In this document: one piece after another, positions 24,034 through 36,077 of the stretch | Numbering within the stretch: the stretch's first letter is position 1 | Layout of the letters: each line of letters begins with the position of its first letter | DNA from: Cloeon dipterum | Lineage: Eukaryota; Arthropoda; Insecta; Ephemeroptera; Baetidae | Direction: 5' to 3' | Assembly: GCF_949628265.1 (NCBI RefSeq) | Contig: NC_088786.1 | Coordinates: 36,539,681 to 36,603,680 of the forward strand | DNA: 64,000 nucleotides | Made by a program: the position numbers and the translations under genes | The notes under the pieces: model-generated | Told to the model about the DNA's origin: nothing | Database searches by the model: none | The model's input: the letters and a program-made list of their open reading frames with translations, nothing else

Positions 24034-25839
24034 TGATAAGTTTTGTCTATTTTCACTAATTTGAAAGTCAATAAACTAATAAAAATTTGTTTTTCGACGG
24101 GCATTGGACGTTAATGCAAATATCGCAAATCCTACTTTAGAGTGCACATTTTCTGTGAATTTTTAAATTAGAGAGGTCAATATTGATATGAGAAATGAAC
24201 GCGGTGTCCCGAGACGAATCACCTTCCATTGACGGTCTTGGCAAATTATCTGTTGCAATTTTCTCGCGGTAATTACTATATTAAATTGGCTTGGGATCAA
24301 TATAACTTTGAAATTATTGTCGAAAAATAATGTTATAAAATATTCTAAAAATATTTAATGCAAGTCAGCCGTTTTAATTTTAACGGCAAAAAGGTGTCGA
24401 AAAAACTTCATTTGGTAAAATCCACACACTTGGCCCCCCTTTGAACTGAACGCCGGAGTCGCTATTCTTGAGTCCCTTGTTAGGGCAGGCAGAAAATGTA
24501 AAAATGTCTGTTGGACTAATTTACAAAGTGCCTGCTCTTATTGGCTGCCTTGAGACTCTAAACTCGAGACTCCAGTCTAAGGAGGAGGTCATGAGTGTTT
24601 ATTAAAATGTGATAGACAAAATATAGTCGGAATGAACCGCTGGAGAAGAGGTTGGTGGTTGTGCGAGCGTAACAACTCCTCCCTTGGCCTGGAATGCTGA
24701 CTCCAACCCCAGGAGGGGGCTCAGTATTTATTTTATAGTGTTTTTCACTCCATATATGATCTAAATACGGAGGAAATGATCCAGTTAAGATGTAATAGAC
24801 TAAATGACGTCGCATTTTTACTGGATCATCAATTATGCCATTGGAAAAATGCCATTCATTAAAAACCACAAACTTGTCCCCCTCCAAAAGCTGGAGTTGT
24901 GATTCTCGTGTCCCTGTAAGTATGCAGTAGAGGGAAACAACTGTAGAACTAAGACCGACTCTTGCCGGTAGAGGTTCTAATGTTTTGACTCCAGACCGCG
25001 CGAGGGGGCCAAGTGTGGCCGACGGACTTTTTCGCCAACAGTAAAATTGTCCGATATCACTATTTTCCATCACGGGTCTCAAATTGAAGCTGACGTCACG
25101 CTGATCACGTGACTGTAAGTATGCGGTAGAGGGAAATAACTGTAGAACTAACAATGAGAGTATTTATTTTTTTCCTTCAGTGGGCGGTGTCTCAAGGAGT
25201 GAAGAGATAAACGATACCCAGCGGAAGAACACTTCAATATAAACTTGCTCGTTTAGAGTGTTGAGCTGCTCGAGCAACAAAATGCAGTGTGCTGCTTGCG
25301 AAATGAGCAGAAAGTAGCTAAATGAGCGACGCGAGCAAGAACGAGCGCTTTTTCCTGCACGCGTCTGCTCGCGATTTTCTGCTACACCACTAGGAAAAGG
25401 TCAAACTGAAAATGAGAAAAGCAATGGTGCATTTTTTATTTTTATTTATTTTTTCCACCTGTTTTAAAGAACTAAATAATATTTTTAACACTAAATCAAT
25501 GCCAAGCATTATTCCTATTGACACCAGAAAAATTGGTGCTGCGACTTTTTAAAAATATTTTAAGTATGCTACATCTCCATTTTATTGAACGACTCAAGTA
25601 AGTGTTAATTATTTCTCGCTTTCTCAAGTTACACTTGAGTCCTTTAAGGCATCGCTTGGTCTCAGATCATTTTTGTACAATTCAGTGCAAATTTAATCCT
25701 ACACAAAACTATATTATGCTAACACATGATTAATCTAAAATATTATACATTAAATGTTTAGAATTCCAAGAAATTAGTAAGTTGGTAGGTCTTACTGTAA
25801 AATTTTACTGTATTTAAAAATTAAATAATCTATTAAAAA
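24034..25839. repeat. Repeat-bearing intergenic stretch
   Basis: Internal direct repeat GTAAGTATGC.GTAGAGGGAA.AACTGTAGAACTAA at about 24913-24952 and 25112-25152, and a repeated CACA.ACTTGG/TCCCCCT block near 24425 and 24890. The 199-codon open frame at 24558-25154 (-) runs across these repeats and has no recognisable motif, so I treat it as repeat sequence. Confidence 0.4.
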
Positions 25840-27417
25840 TTAACATAGTACAAAATTTAATAAGGTATTGGTTACAGCTAAAAAATTTAGTAGACCCAAT
25901 TTTACTTCTTCTATGGTTAAGTCACCACAAATTTCACAAAGCATTTGATTTGTCTTGTCAAATGAGTCTATTATTACAGAAATTTCATTATCAAGCAAAT
26001 TTAAGTGACTTAAAATCATTTCAAGTAGTTCCTAAAAACTGTCCACTTTGCAACTAAAAAAGAAAAAACATATATTTAAGACTACGGTGATCCATATGTT
26101 ATAAGTCAACACTTGTGACATACCGATCGACTCTTCTTCTCTGAATCGCTCAGCTCAGCAAAAACTTCCACGATTTGTCGGGCTTTGGTACGGGTGATCG
26201 TGTATATTCGCTTGTGCTTCCCCTGCATGTGATGAGCCTCTAAAGTTATTAGTCCTACACAACAAAAATTTCATTACCTGAATCCCTTTGACCAAGATTT
26301 GCAAATATAGGTGCCGTGGACTAATCCAGGGTTCTATTTCTTGAGCTGGCTGTCTCAAAAGCATCAGGGTACTGAAAAGTAAAGTAACAATAAGTGTTTT
26401 TATCTGGCCAGCACATTCCGTGGGCTTCAAGCCCACCGGTGCGAATAACACGGCCGAGCGGAAACCGTTGGGACTGAGTGGCCGCATGCAGAGGAGCCTG
26501 TGCCAAATTGCAGCTATTTTTTTGCCTGCCCGCACCGAGGTATTTGAATGAAACGCCTGATATTTTGTGCCTGAAGCCATTGGAAAGGCATTGGCGCACC
26601 TCCCAGCCCGTTGAGCAATTAGAGCATTCTTTCAAGACCACCTTTTGCCACCTCTGACGTTAGGCAGTCAATAGGAGATTCCAGAAATGCTCAAATATCT
26701 CCTATTATTGCTTTAACGCTTCTTGCCTTAACGACAATACAAGCCAACGAGCTTGTGCGTCTGATTTGACACTTTTATAATTGGCAACAATCAGGTATAT
26801 CTGTCTGAATCATACTACCGCTTAAAATGCAATAATCGAGTTAGCTGAGAAAAAATTAAACTAAGGCACTCACCAGAACAGCTAAATCATGTTGTTCATT
26901 GATATTAAGAACAATAATTATGTTCCTGCTGTTCGTGAACTCTCTCTCCATTAGCGTGCACCTGTAAGACAGAATTCTTGAAGTTAGTTGGCATTACCAT
27001 GGACCCTACTTACATAATACCCATCGACAGGGGGGCGGAGTTAAGGGGCGGGGCGGGGGGGGGGCGAGGGGGTTCCGGGCCCCAGAGGTTTTTGGCCGCC
27101 GCCCCATAGGGGCCCGAGGAGCCCCTTCGAAGCGAGCGGCCTCCCTATGCTCCTGTGTAAAAAAATCGCGAAAACGGGGATGGCCGACGCGCGGTCGCCG
27201 ACAAACGCGGAAACAACGGAGAAACCCGAGATTCCTGCCATAGGTGAATTTCCCTCAGTAGAGGGAATTTTATTCACAATGAATGTTCCACTTGAGATCA
27301 TAAACACATCCGAGGCAACTGCATTGCTCCCAACTTTCCAAAGTCCAAAGACGCAGCTTGTGTACTTAATTGGCACGCTAATTTCCATGGCCTGATAGGC
27401 TGAATTTGTTCCGTCAC
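25840..27417 (-). CDS. Unrecognised multi-exon gene (gene M)
   Basis: Exons: 27417-27014 (DGTNSAYQAMEISVPIKYT, then FGLWKVGSNAVASDVFMISS); 26961-26874 (CTLMEREFTNSRNIIIVLN); 26371-26278 (TLMLLRQPAQEIEPWISP); 26222-26124 (GKHKRIYTITRTKARQIVEV); 26031-25840 (ELLEMILSHLNLLDNEIS, stop after NFVLC). The last two junctions join in phase 0 without a break, and AT|G links exon 1 to 2. Two problems: a run of G/C at 27030-27130 breaks the frame late in exon 1, and exon 2 to 3 is out of phase, with a dispersed repeat inserted in that intron. Possibly a missing exon or a broken gene. Charged, helical C-terminus; no family recognised. Confidence 0.4.
26390..26760 (-). repeat. Dispersed repeat R1, diverged copy
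   Basis: Reading the minus strand: CTCGTTGGCTTGTATTGTCG, TTGCTCAACGGGCTGG, CAGGCGTTTCATTCAAATAC and CTCGGTGCGGGCAGGC align with R1 copies at 39580-39970 and 47335-47715. It sits inside an intron of gene M. Confidence 0.6.
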
Positions 27418-30306
27418 CTAAGAATTGAAAATAATTTCAAATAGTAAATTATTCTGATAGAGATCATTGTTTGCATGCACACTAAAGTAGTGGCATGCAA
27501 AGTTCCAATGCATTTATAAATAATTTATTAAATTATTGGTCTAATTCAACGAAACAAAAAAATTACATCCCAGACAGAAGTTTTTTTTATAAAAATTTCT
27601 GATTTACATACATAAAAGTGTATAGTTTTATGAGCACTGTGCGCGTACAAAATAGCTCATATTAGTCAAGAAAATAATTTAAACAAAGAAACAATTATTG
27701 CGAATAATTACACTGAATGGAGAAGCAAATTTGTACGCCGCACTATTTGAATTCCCGCTCTCAAGGGTAGAGGTTAAAATACACACGCGTGCATATTGAG
27801 TTATTGACGTCGACTGGGTCGCGGACACACATACCTACATGAAAAATAAATTCGTAAAAAGTTAAAATTTTCGTGTGAGATTATTTTTGAGTCTGCATAA
27901 TATCAGACGCGATGAGGATGGAGCGAAATATGCATAATTATTTAATTTAATAATAAATCAAGGAACAATTAAAAAAACCCGTATATTACTTGACACAAAA
28001 CGCGCAACTTGGCTCGTTTAGGCAAATATTTTTAGTTCTTCATGTGAAGTGGGTGATTTGACAATTATTAATGCAGCATTGACAAATTCGATGAGGGTTG
28101 AAACATGCAAGAAGCGAATAAAACGCGAACTTAAGTGCGCGACAAAATGATTATGGATTAATTCATTTTTATTATTAATTATTAGTGAAGTTGCAACTAA
28201 CATGAAAATACTGTAATCGAACTACTTCAGAAAAATAACCATGAAACAGAACGGCGCGATAATAATGTTTAATTTAGGGCACGTGAAATGAAAAATGATA
28301 AAGATATCAATTATGTGTGGCTGGCTGGCGGCTGCGGCGCAGCTGGCGGATCGAGAAAAGAATCAGCTCAGTCGGCTAGCTCGACGCGTCGCGGCTGGAA
28401 TCGGTATTTTTGGCATTTTTGGTATTTTTTGTTTCCTTGGCCATTCGCTTAATTTCCAAAGTTGATTTTATAAGCGAAAGGTCGTCAATACAATGGCGGG
28501 CAACGACAAGAATTGCACTGATTGAGAGTCAGAGCAGCTGGGATGTCTGGGTCTGGAGAAGCTACAAGAGAGGCTCGATACCGGCGTTTACCTCGCAAGG
28601 TCGGTCGTGCAACTCAACTTTAGCTTACTCCTGTACCCCCGCAAGGCCCCGCACAATCATTTATCTCGCTTGAAAATGTTACGTGGAATCGGCTTGCTGT
28701 TGAAAAATATTTTGTCTCTCCCCACAATAGAGGGAAGGTTCAGCGAGAGGCTCACAAAAGAATATGGGAAGAAAAATAGGGCGGTGGTCCTTTGAGCCAG
28801 ATGCGAACTATTCAGAAATATTCCTATACTTTCCTGAGAAGAAAAAAATTAAAAATAACAATGCCTTTCAAAGGTCGAGGCATAGCAAATCGGACCCGGT
28901 GCGTGGAAACGAGAAAATATGAAAAAACGATTTTTTGTGCTGGGCTTGTTTTTTATATTATATGATTTTAAAGTTTGGTCATGATGAATTTTTTAAATTG
29001 CCTATTTACCTCTATTGCCGTTCTCAATTTTTGCATATTAGGACGATTGTGAAAATTTTCTATGTCATGTTAGAATTGAACCCTGAAATGAATGAATGCA
29101 AAACATTGGGACAATGCAAGGAATTTAAGCGGTTAACAAATATTTAGATGTGGAATTTAGACTGATTGGAATTTTCTAATATTCGCCTTTTCGTCATCAG
29201 TTCGGCTTAGCTAGCTGTGGCCTTAAAGTGCTTTGTCCCAGAAATCAAAAGCTGCAGCGGCCGAGGCCCTCGCTGGGCTTCCAAGAAGTCGAGTACGCTC
29301 TTTAGACAATTCGCTTACTTGCTATTCTGACCATTAAAAAACGTCTTGGTTCGTAAGAAACTACGCCACAATGTGAGTTTATAATTATTGCTTTATCATG
29401 ACAGGCTCTCAACCTTCTGTAGTTTTCAAAATGACTTTAGTTGGTGAAAGGCATTTATTGTCATCTACTAATTAAAATTTGTTGGTGTTTTGGTTTATTT
29501 ATATTCCCCCAAAAATAACGCATTATTTCTTGTAGTAATTTATTTAAATTGATAATCACGTAAACTGTTAATTCTCCATGTGAGTGAAAATAATGGAATC
29601 GTGCATTGAATTAATCACAAATAATTTATGACTAGCAGTTTTGTAGACCAAGGGTATAGAAACTTTTTAAAAATGTAAAATGACGAAAAGTTAAAATGAT
29701 TATGGATTAATTAAAAGAGGCAGTGGATAAGGATCGACACGGGAAGCCAATTGTAGCGCCCTGTGTTATGGCAATTTGCGCAACAGTGGCATTCCTATTC
29801 CTAACTAAAACCAAAAACGAGGATCACGGAAACGAATAGAAAGTAGTTGCCAACAGACAACCCATCAAGTGTGAATTTTTCTTCATTTTAAAGCCAAACG
29901 CCACCTCAAAATGTTGACACAATTAATCAAACCTTTAACTGCGCTTGGCCTACCTTATTGTTATAATCATTTTTTCGCGTAAAAACTGAGTTGGTGATTT
30001 TTTTTAAATAATTGCGACCCCTCCTGAGATACATGAAAACCTAATCCTGACATTGAGTTTTATTTTAAAATAAATTAAAGAATTTCAATACACTCATCAG
30101 AAGTTGAAAGAAACCTACCTCATTTTCATACCGCTATTTAAAAATTTGTTGGGGTTCGTAAATTTTCTAATTATTATTCTCTTACAAAATATGAAAGATC
30201 AGCTAAATCGTGTTTAAGTAAAATAACTAGTTTCCCTCCTTGGATTTGAGCAAAATTGAATGACTGGTGACTGGTTTGCAAAATTGGCTAATCCTGCAAG
30301 AGTCTA
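27418..30306. other. Largely non-coding stretch
   Basis: No confident gene. Around 28480-28800 (+) are frames with protein-like composition (LEKLQERLDTGVYLARS and LKMLRGIGLLLKNILS) broken by stops; possibly a relic exon, not recognised. Confidence 0.35.
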
Positions 30307-30898
30307 AGAAAGCGAATTCTTAGACGACTTGCAAGAGAACAATGAAAAGTCGGATGCTAGTGATACCACTTTAATAGAGGAAGATGTCAATGCCGTCGAC
30401 CGAGAAAAAAATGGGGATGAAAACTCAAACCACCCACCTAGTGAAGCTGTAATTAGTACTAGTAGTACCCCTATCGACAGTGCCGATAGTACAAATAATT
30501 TTGACTGTGCTGACGAGGAGCCAGAGGGTGAGATTTGCTGTACACTTGGCACCCGCGATACTATCTTTTTGTTTGGTAATAGATTCTCCAAGAGAGAGGC
30601 CAGCCTCTACGACACACGAGGAGGTTGCAGTGAAGAAGATTAAAATCGAGACTGCTGATCCAAGTGCAGAAATGAGCATGCAAGAGCAGGTTTTTGTACT
30701 TTTGAGAGTGTTTATATATCTAAGGACAGTAAGGACTACTTCTGCTCTAGCACTAGAGTGTAAGTTAAGGAGTAGTAGAGTATCAACTCGGAAGGTATTG
30801 CCGCCTTCCAGTATCTACTCTCCTTCCTTGTAGAGATGCCTGGCCTGCAGATGACCGAAAATAGTGGAACGGCAACGCACATGTCGTTGTGGCGGTGA
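30307..30898 (+). CDS. Possible acidic, disordered protein, 3' exons (gene O)
   Basis: Exon about 30310-30527 (SEFLDDLQENNEKSDASD.. to ..ADEEPE), a 55-nt intron (GTGAGA to AATAG), exon 30583-30689 (SPRERPASTTHEEVAVKKIK then ETADPSAEMSMQEQ), and perhaps 30851-30898 (MTENSGTATHMSLWR, stop). The first junction gives G|AT in phase. The second donor, GTTTTT, is weak. The product would be Asp/Glu/Ser-rich with a VKKIKIE stretch that resembles a SUMO-acceptor motif. Upstream exons were not found; no family recognised. Confidence 0.35.
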
Positions 30899-31569
30899 AG
30901 ATAAGCGAGTTTAAGGATAAATATATCAAGCCAGAAGCCCTGGAAAGGACAGATTTCGCAACTTCAACAAGTGTGAGTGTGTATGTGGAAAACATTTTGA
31001 ATTAGGAAATAGCGCAGGTCTTAATTTTGAGCCTTTATTAAAACCCAATTCAAATATTGAAATATATTATTTACGGCACACGTGTATTCTTGGTTTGGAA
31101 TTTGCCTCAGGGTTTGCATTTCGCGTTTGTTGATTCGACAAGCCTTGCTTTATTTCACGAATTTTAAAATGAGATTCAAACGATAATCTTCAAATTCCAG
31201 CGATCAGTGTCGGCCAACCGACAGCGGAAGCTTCCATTTTTATTTGTTCTGAATGCTGAAGGCATTTAAGGAAAATTCCATGACGGGCTGACGATTTTCA
31301 ACAAAGGGATCTTTTATGGTTGAGAAGAGTTTTCTTTGAAAACACGTAGGGAAGGTCGGGGTTCAAGTGTTAACAATGGAAGCAACTGATAAATCGCTCT
31401 GCTGTCGGAGCGGAGCAGCTGCTGGAGATGGACGCAACCAAACTGAGCTGTTAAATTTAAAAAAAATATTAACCAGCCAAATGAAGGCAACCAAAATAGA
31501 ATTCAAGACCTCCCATAGTGGATATTTTACAGCATAAATCAGAAAAAATAAATTTAATATTTGCCTGGT

Positions 31570-31790
31570 TTTTAATTGAAATTTCTGCGATAATTGGATC
31601 CTAAATTTGCATGCTAATCAAGCGGTTAGCATCAAAATGATTTCTCCTATTTTGTAATAATTATCCTGGAGGTTAATCTGGCTCATAATTCGCACGCACC
31701 GTTGGATATTTTGCAAAAAAGAGCAAAATTGAGCAAAAAATTGCTGTCAATTAAAGTTTAATTTTTTTAAAAATTTTGCTAAGTCTGGCA
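31570..31790. repeat. Inverted repeat partner 1
   Basis: Reverse-complement match to about 38520-38750: shared TTGCATGCTAATCAAGCGG, GGAGGTTAAT and TAATTCGCAC..ACCGTTGGATA-type blocks. Confidence 0.6.
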
Positions 31791-31799
31791 TTTAATTGT

Positions 31800-31960
31800 T
31801 TTTTTTTTGCTCTTTTTATCCCTGACCTCTCGGACCGGGAAGGGCGCGAGGACTGCATTGAAACGCTAGACATTCGTCCCGTGAAGCCAAATCACGCATG
31901 CTGGAAAGGTGCAAACCAGCCCGTTGAGCAATGTGAGCATTTCGAGTTTGGGCAGATCAG
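31800..31960 (-). repeat. Dispersed repeat R1, truncated copy
   Basis: On the minus strand reads TTGCTCAACGGGCTGG, CCAGCATGCGTGATTTGG, GAATGTCTAGCGTTTCAATG and ends GGATAAAAAGAGCAAAAAA, the common A-rich end of this family. Confidence 0.7.
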
Positions 31961-34900
31961 GCCGAGGAGTGTCAAACAAAGATGGTTCCCGAGAAGTGAT
32001 TTTCCTGAAAATTGATTTTAAGTTAGAAAAAATGACTCTGGAATGATCTAAATTCTACTAACTTTTAACTTTTTTCTGTTGCAGATTGGGTGAGTGTGTG
32101 CACTACTACAATTAGTCTGATGGACTTGATTCTAAATGTTATTTTTTTTTTGTTTTCGCTAAGCAAGCTTACTTTTTACTCAGCTCAAAAATCCAGCTTA
32201 CCATGCAAGTACACTTTAGCGGTCAATGATTTCTTCCGCGCCTAATCACCAATGAATTCTCTCATTTAATTAATCAACTTGAAAATTTCGGCACTGAACA
32301 TTTTTCAAAACAAATTGCACATTACTCCGTATAAGTTTAGTAACAAACACAAATTGCTCTTCTTATTCATACAACAAATTAAACGGCTTTGAAAATTCAG
32401 TTAAACTTTGCTTTTGCTTAATTAAAGAAAACTAGCAAGCGTCTACTCCGCAGCGTCTCGCACCTATACGAAGCTCCTCCCCTTCTTGTGCCTTGCCGGG
32501 GTGAAAACCAATGCAGTGCCGCTCCCAATTCACAATTAGTCATTCACTGCTGCAGTCTCTCAGCTACATCATCTGTGTTTCCTCTATCCTCCACACTCCA
32601 CGAGAAAAAGGTAAGCTTACTTCCGTACTTCCTAGCACGTATATTCTTCCGAAAAACCCGGGTTTTCACATTCTGCCTGGACCCACCCGGGTTTTATTAG
32701 GGGGTAATATGAGTTTTTTGGGTATTACTGGCTTTTTCATATTTTCTATTCACTGCATTTTTTAAGAAACGAAGAAATTTTCTCCCCATATCCCAGAACC
32801 TGCCTATTTTGCAATGCGGGAAAATGAATCACTAATTTTTATGCGTTAAAAACCGGCTAAAAACACAATTTTATTTTATTTTTGATTCTGGAAATATTGG
32901 CACCTTGGGTAAAATAGTGAGTTTTATCGGGATTTAAAACCGAACAAACCCGGATGGGGAAAATTCGGAAGCTTAAGAGGCCAAAGTTGCTTTTAAAGGT
33001 CGCTTCTCCTTCTCTGTATAGTACGTGAGTTAATTAATAAAGTCACAGCAAATTTGGCAAAAGAAAATCTTACCTGAACAAATATGCAACCTGCAGCACA
33101 TCTGCTCCACGGAGTTCATTCATTCGCCGTGGCGGGGCGTATTTGTGTGGGTGCGGGCTGTCGTCTTTGCTTGACAATGAGAGGCTCTGGCCGACGCATC
33201 TTTCCCGCGCTTTCATTTATATTAAATTCTGAAATAAAAATCGATCAGATAGGAACTGTTGCGAATTTCTGCAACGCAGTTATACCAAAAAAATGAGTTG
33301 TGCCCTCCGACCCCTTTTAGCTTACAGCCCGCCGAACTGGAGCGGCTTCTCGGCCTCGCCGAGCCTTCTCGCTGCCGCCGAGCCATCCCTCTAACTCATC
33401 GTCGCGGCGGCGGCCGTCTCTCATGATCAGTCGTCTCTCAGATATTAATAATTAATAATTTTGCTCTAATTCCTTCATCGGCCAGGAGGGCCCAAAAAAG
33501 ATCAGTCGAACTTAAATTTCCTCGTCAACAATTGATAAGTCCCGCGGAGCCAATCTTAATTATTCTTCATCGAGAGCCGCGCGGGGCCACAAGCCGAGAA
33601 TAATCAGGACATGCCGCGGTAATATCACTTTTAATAATGAGCTTTCGAACGCGAAATTGGCCATACAGTAATTACGTTACTGAAGTTAAAGTTAACGCGG
33701 ACGAAACTTTGAAAGTAAAAAGTAAATTATTCTTACTGTGACTGGCAAGGCAAAAGAGAGGCAACGAGCAGGCAGAGGCGCAGGCAGGAGAAATAATGAT
33801 GTTCGGCGCAGTGGCCATTGGAAGCCGTGTGCGGTCCAAGGTGGCGAGTGCCACCTCGAAGCTGGGAGCTGAATTTAGTGTCACGTGGGGTGTGCAAGGC
33901 GTCAAAACTACTTTAAGTTAAACAGTAAAAAGAAAAAAATAAGAAAAGCCAATTTTAAGCAAAAACGGTATGCTCTTCTTGGGTAGCAGCCGGCAGCCGC
34001 GCCGTTGATCTGCAGGCGCATGGCGCAAATCAGGCCGAGTCGTGTCACAACAGGAACACGACCTATATATAATTCACATAATCACAGAGCGGCTTGAGTT
34101 CAAGTTTCAAACCCAATTGATCAGTTCTATAAATTTTTAAAATAAAAAATTTTATAGATTAAATTCTATTTGAGCTGTTTGATAATAGTAAATAAATGCT
34201 AGGCTGGCAGTACGAACTAATCACGCACAAGTAGCTTGGAAGACTATAATTATTGTGGTTGTAAAATATTTTATATCAATTGTTGCGTAGCGTACGTGCA
34301 TCTCTAATTAATTTATAGTTAAATAGTTTAATCAGATGGCAAGTATTGACATATTATGGTGATAAAACTGCAAAACGTTCTAAAAATATAAATATTTCTT
34401 TCATCTTCATTAAAATTCGAGCACTCAGCAGCATATATGGTGCTTACAATTTCGCTTTTGAGATCACAGCTGTTCCAAAACTCTGAAATAAATCCAGTTC
34501 CGTTAAAATTGAATTTCCATAAGAGTAAAATTTTAAATTTTCTTCTTCTTTCGAGTGATGTTAACGCAATTTAATTAACAATTTATCGTCAAACGATATT
34601 ATTTTATAATTTAAGTACAAAAATTAAATGTGCTCTAATTTATTTCCTTTACTAGGGAAAAAGTTCACCTAAGTGTAGTTTTTGAGTCGTTTGGGCAGGT
34701 TGTATTCCTTTATGTCAATGAGTAGCAATCTGTAAGTAACAGAAGATTATTTATACTCCATGGACAGAAATTTAATATTATCAAAATAATTTTATAAATT
34801 ACTCAGAAGATACGTAAAAAAAACATTTTCTGGAAAAAAAATGTTAAAACGGTCTAGTGCCCTTTTATATCAATAAAGACTTTATTTAATTATGAATTTT

Positions 34901-36077
34901 CCAGTAAATTTCCATCAAATGCTTAATTGATATTTCACTCCGGCCAGACTAAAGGTTTATGGAGCAACCTTGCTGACCGCTGGTGCAACCGATTTTCTTG
35001 TGTGTTTAATTATTTTTGATTTGATTATGAAAGAAGGATTGAGAGAAAAAAATCATTGAATTTTATTCCTACATAGTGAGTGCTGTTCGCAAAATTGTTT
35101 ATGCTTTAATTAATCTACCAAAACAACCATTATATTATTCCCTTCAAAACTTTTAATTCAAAATATTTAAAAAGTTTTAGGTTTTTTCGATAAAACCGAT
35201 AGGAACTTTTTGATTGAGAATTTTTATATCAATCTTGACCTAAATTAATATGATAGAGAACGAGGAAATTTGCTGAATTGATATTTTGACGAAAGTAAAC
35301 GCTGTCTCTCGTGCAAGCCGCTTTGCTCTCATCCAAGAGCAGACACAGATTTTTTTCTACAATATCTAAAAATTCGTAACTCCGGTGTTAATCGACGTAG
35401 ACACTTCGAATTTGAAACATTTTGTTGCATTCTATATTCTTAACGTTTTAAGTTATACTCAACATTTAGCTAAATCAAACAGGAGCGAAGATATTTATAA
35501 AAAAACGTCATTTTTACAATAATTCAAAGAAAAAATCAATCCTAATTTACCAAGAGTGGTTTGACAACATAATATGTTAACTTAAATAGAATTTAGAATT
35601 TTTGTATGAACGAAGCAATTTTTTCTCCAAATATTTCAAATTTTGATGAATTATCCAAACTTTGAATAAGTTTTTGATAAGTACCAAGCGTAATATGTAA
35701 ATAATATTTAAAATCCACCTTTAATTTCGACAAATGAATAACACTAATTTTTAAGCTATATAGCGTAAGATTCAAATCTTAATTGCAATCGTCTTTTTCT
35801 AAATTAAAAGTCTTTTTATGGGCGCGCGCTGCGGGTGTATTTACCGCGTGTGGCAGTACGTTTCACGAGCATAGAGGCTGCCGCGCGCGCGTGCAGCCGT
35901 TGCTTTTGCTAGTATTGTTGCGCCTTGTCGCCACTACAGTATTTCCTAATAATTAGTTTGCATAACCTGTATCGACAGGTGGCAGTACAAAGGTGTGCGA
36001 CAAGCATTGCACCCTTACTTCACCTTAAGCCTCGCACTAAAGCAGTCGCAACTCAATATTCTCTCTCTCCGGCTAGG

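Larger units (their letters stand above)
30899..36077. other. Long non-coding stretch with repeat pieces
   Basis: Contains one arm of an inverted repeat pair (31570-31790), an R1 fragment (31800-31960), a candidate untranslated first exon near 32460-32609 (donor AAAAAGGTAAGC), a CpG-rich patch at 33300-33430, and about 2 kb of AT-rich sequence at 34.1-35.8 kb with nothing supported. Confidence 0.4.

Noticed and set aside
24558..25154. Longest minus-strand open frame outside genes (199 codons)
   Set aside because: It crosses an internal direct repeat, has no recognisable domain, and the composition is not protein-like.
30425..30679. Minus-strand frames over gene O
   Set aside because: Shadow of the plus-strand acidic frame, which has better splice support.
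33300..33430. U2 snRNA-like GGCTTCTCGGCC
   Set aside because: Only this short match; the rest of the U2 5' domain is absent.
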